From Dryocosmus kuriphilus (lineage: Eukaryota; Arthropoda; Insecta; Hymenoptera; Cynipidae): a DNA stretch of 64,000 bases. The stretch lies in assembly GCA_038277395.1 (NCBI GenBank), contig CM076189.1:233865918-233929917 (forward strand). Reading direction: 5' to 3'. Numbering within the stretch: position 1 is the stretch's first letter; each line of letters starts with the position of its first letter. The position numbers and the translations under genes were made by a program. This document shows positions 63,701-64,000 of this stretch, piece after piece. The notes beneath the pieces were generated by a model that ran no database searches, had not been told where the DNA came from, and saw only the letters and a list, made by a program, of their open reading frames with translations.

Positions 63701-64000
63701 AGGAGAAGCAAGGTCTCTTCACTGAGCTCTTCAGTGGGGTCCATAGGGGCTCGGTACGGCAGCTGGAGCCGGCTATGTGACAATCTTTGCTCTAAATCCC
63801 CCGGGCCCAGGCCCCGCCCGTTTGTAGCGTCTCGTATCTCAGGCAGGATCTCCTCCTCGACCACCTCTGTGGGGTTCATTTCAACGAGTGCTAGTTATTG
63901 TTGCACTTGCCTCTTGATATTTGCAATTTCGACCGCGGAAAGGAGCTTACGTCGCTCAATTGAGCGGAATTGGTCAGCTAGGTTTTGTGTGGTCACCCTC
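60720..64000 (-). mobile_element. LINE with YMDD reverse transcriptase, runs off right edge
   Basis: A minus-strand non-LTR element. Its 3' end is near 60720 and coding segments continue to the window end, so the 5' part is missing here. RT boxes with YMDD and a C-terminal CX2C...H finger are visible. Clade not assigned. Confidence 0.8.
60759..63879 (-). pseudogene. LINE polyprotein with YMDD RT, broken
   Basis: In minus-strand order: 63676-63879, an acidic N-terminal region (MNPTEVVEEEILPEIRD); 63245-63592, a basic region (IRGKLGRLYQFRNGNRSQKL); 62983-63186; 62696-62932, RT fingers (EGVMYMIPKKPDPNIPRDYR); 61857-62735, the palm (IKRGIFQGDCFSSLCFCLTL, THLLYMDDLKVYAGS, GLDKCRKLHL); and 60759-61388, the C-terminal domain with DKCRLCGNPHGTIEYIIDG, a CX2C finger with a downstream His. 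At least four frame changes or stops separate these, so it is inactive. 61390-61860 is the connecting thumb, also broken. Confidence 0.83.

Overview
The window looks like a piece of a repeat-rich, AT-rich insect nuclear genome, possibly from a hymenopteran, though nothing here fixes the order. It has split genes with GT-AG introns, insect-type LINEs, mariner/Tc1 elements, a Ty3/gypsy LTR retrotransposon and a tRNA-derived SINE. No bacterial operons, rRNA or stand-alone tRNA genes were seen.

Region 1 to about 11,820 (+ strand) is the 3' half of a germinal-centre-kinase (MAP4K3/5 family, Drosophila happyhour, hppy) gene. Twelve exons were joined by hand and keep phase. They cover the linker after the kinase domain and the whole citron-homology (CNH) domain; the kinase domain itself lies before the window. 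Its introns hold a TIR element (4069-4870), a hAT-like MITE (7717-8001) and a 5'-truncated LINE (9259-11091) with a 16-bp target-site duplication that starts on the splice donor. The last exon carries what looks like a one-base T insertion that replaces the conserved C-terminal end.

Region 11.8-18.6 kb is mostly non-coding, with a TA microsatellite, a tRNA-derived SINE (16952-17308, 16-bp TSD) and a hairpin MITE.

Region 18,600-35,076 appears to be one giant nested element. Inverted ends built of tandem units of about 165 bp, with a 9-bp duplication (GTTCTTCTT), resemble Foldback/MULE-type transposons. Inside are a fragment resembling a ubiquitin-specific-protease exon, a 10-kb Ty3/gypsy element on the minus strand (LTRs 21573-23780 and 29439-31644, 4-bp TSD, tRNA-Lys primer site, gag, pol and an extra third ORF) and a dead mariner (32380-33668). 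The host element seems to have inserted into the 3' tail of an I-clade-like LINE (35,086 to about 40,740).

Region 42-48.3 kb holds a decayed RTE-like LINE, then a 3.8-kb segment bounded by TTAA and long inverted repeats full of small GAA-loop hairpins. That segment contains a dead Tc1-like element and a TATA box followed by a first exon that could encode a signal peptide.

Region 48-64 kb holds an AG-rich LINE 5' fragment split by a mariner, a perfect 32-bp-arm palindrome, low-complexity AT tracts, a nearly full CR1/Jockey-like LINE with a PHD-finger ORF1, flanking diverged AT-rich direct repeats, and a further LINE with a YMDD reverse transcriptase that runs off the right edge. The only convincing host genes are hppy and, more weakly, the secreted-protein first exon at 47.3 kb. 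Several open frames here are broken at homopolymers, so some apparent frameshifts may be sequencing errors.
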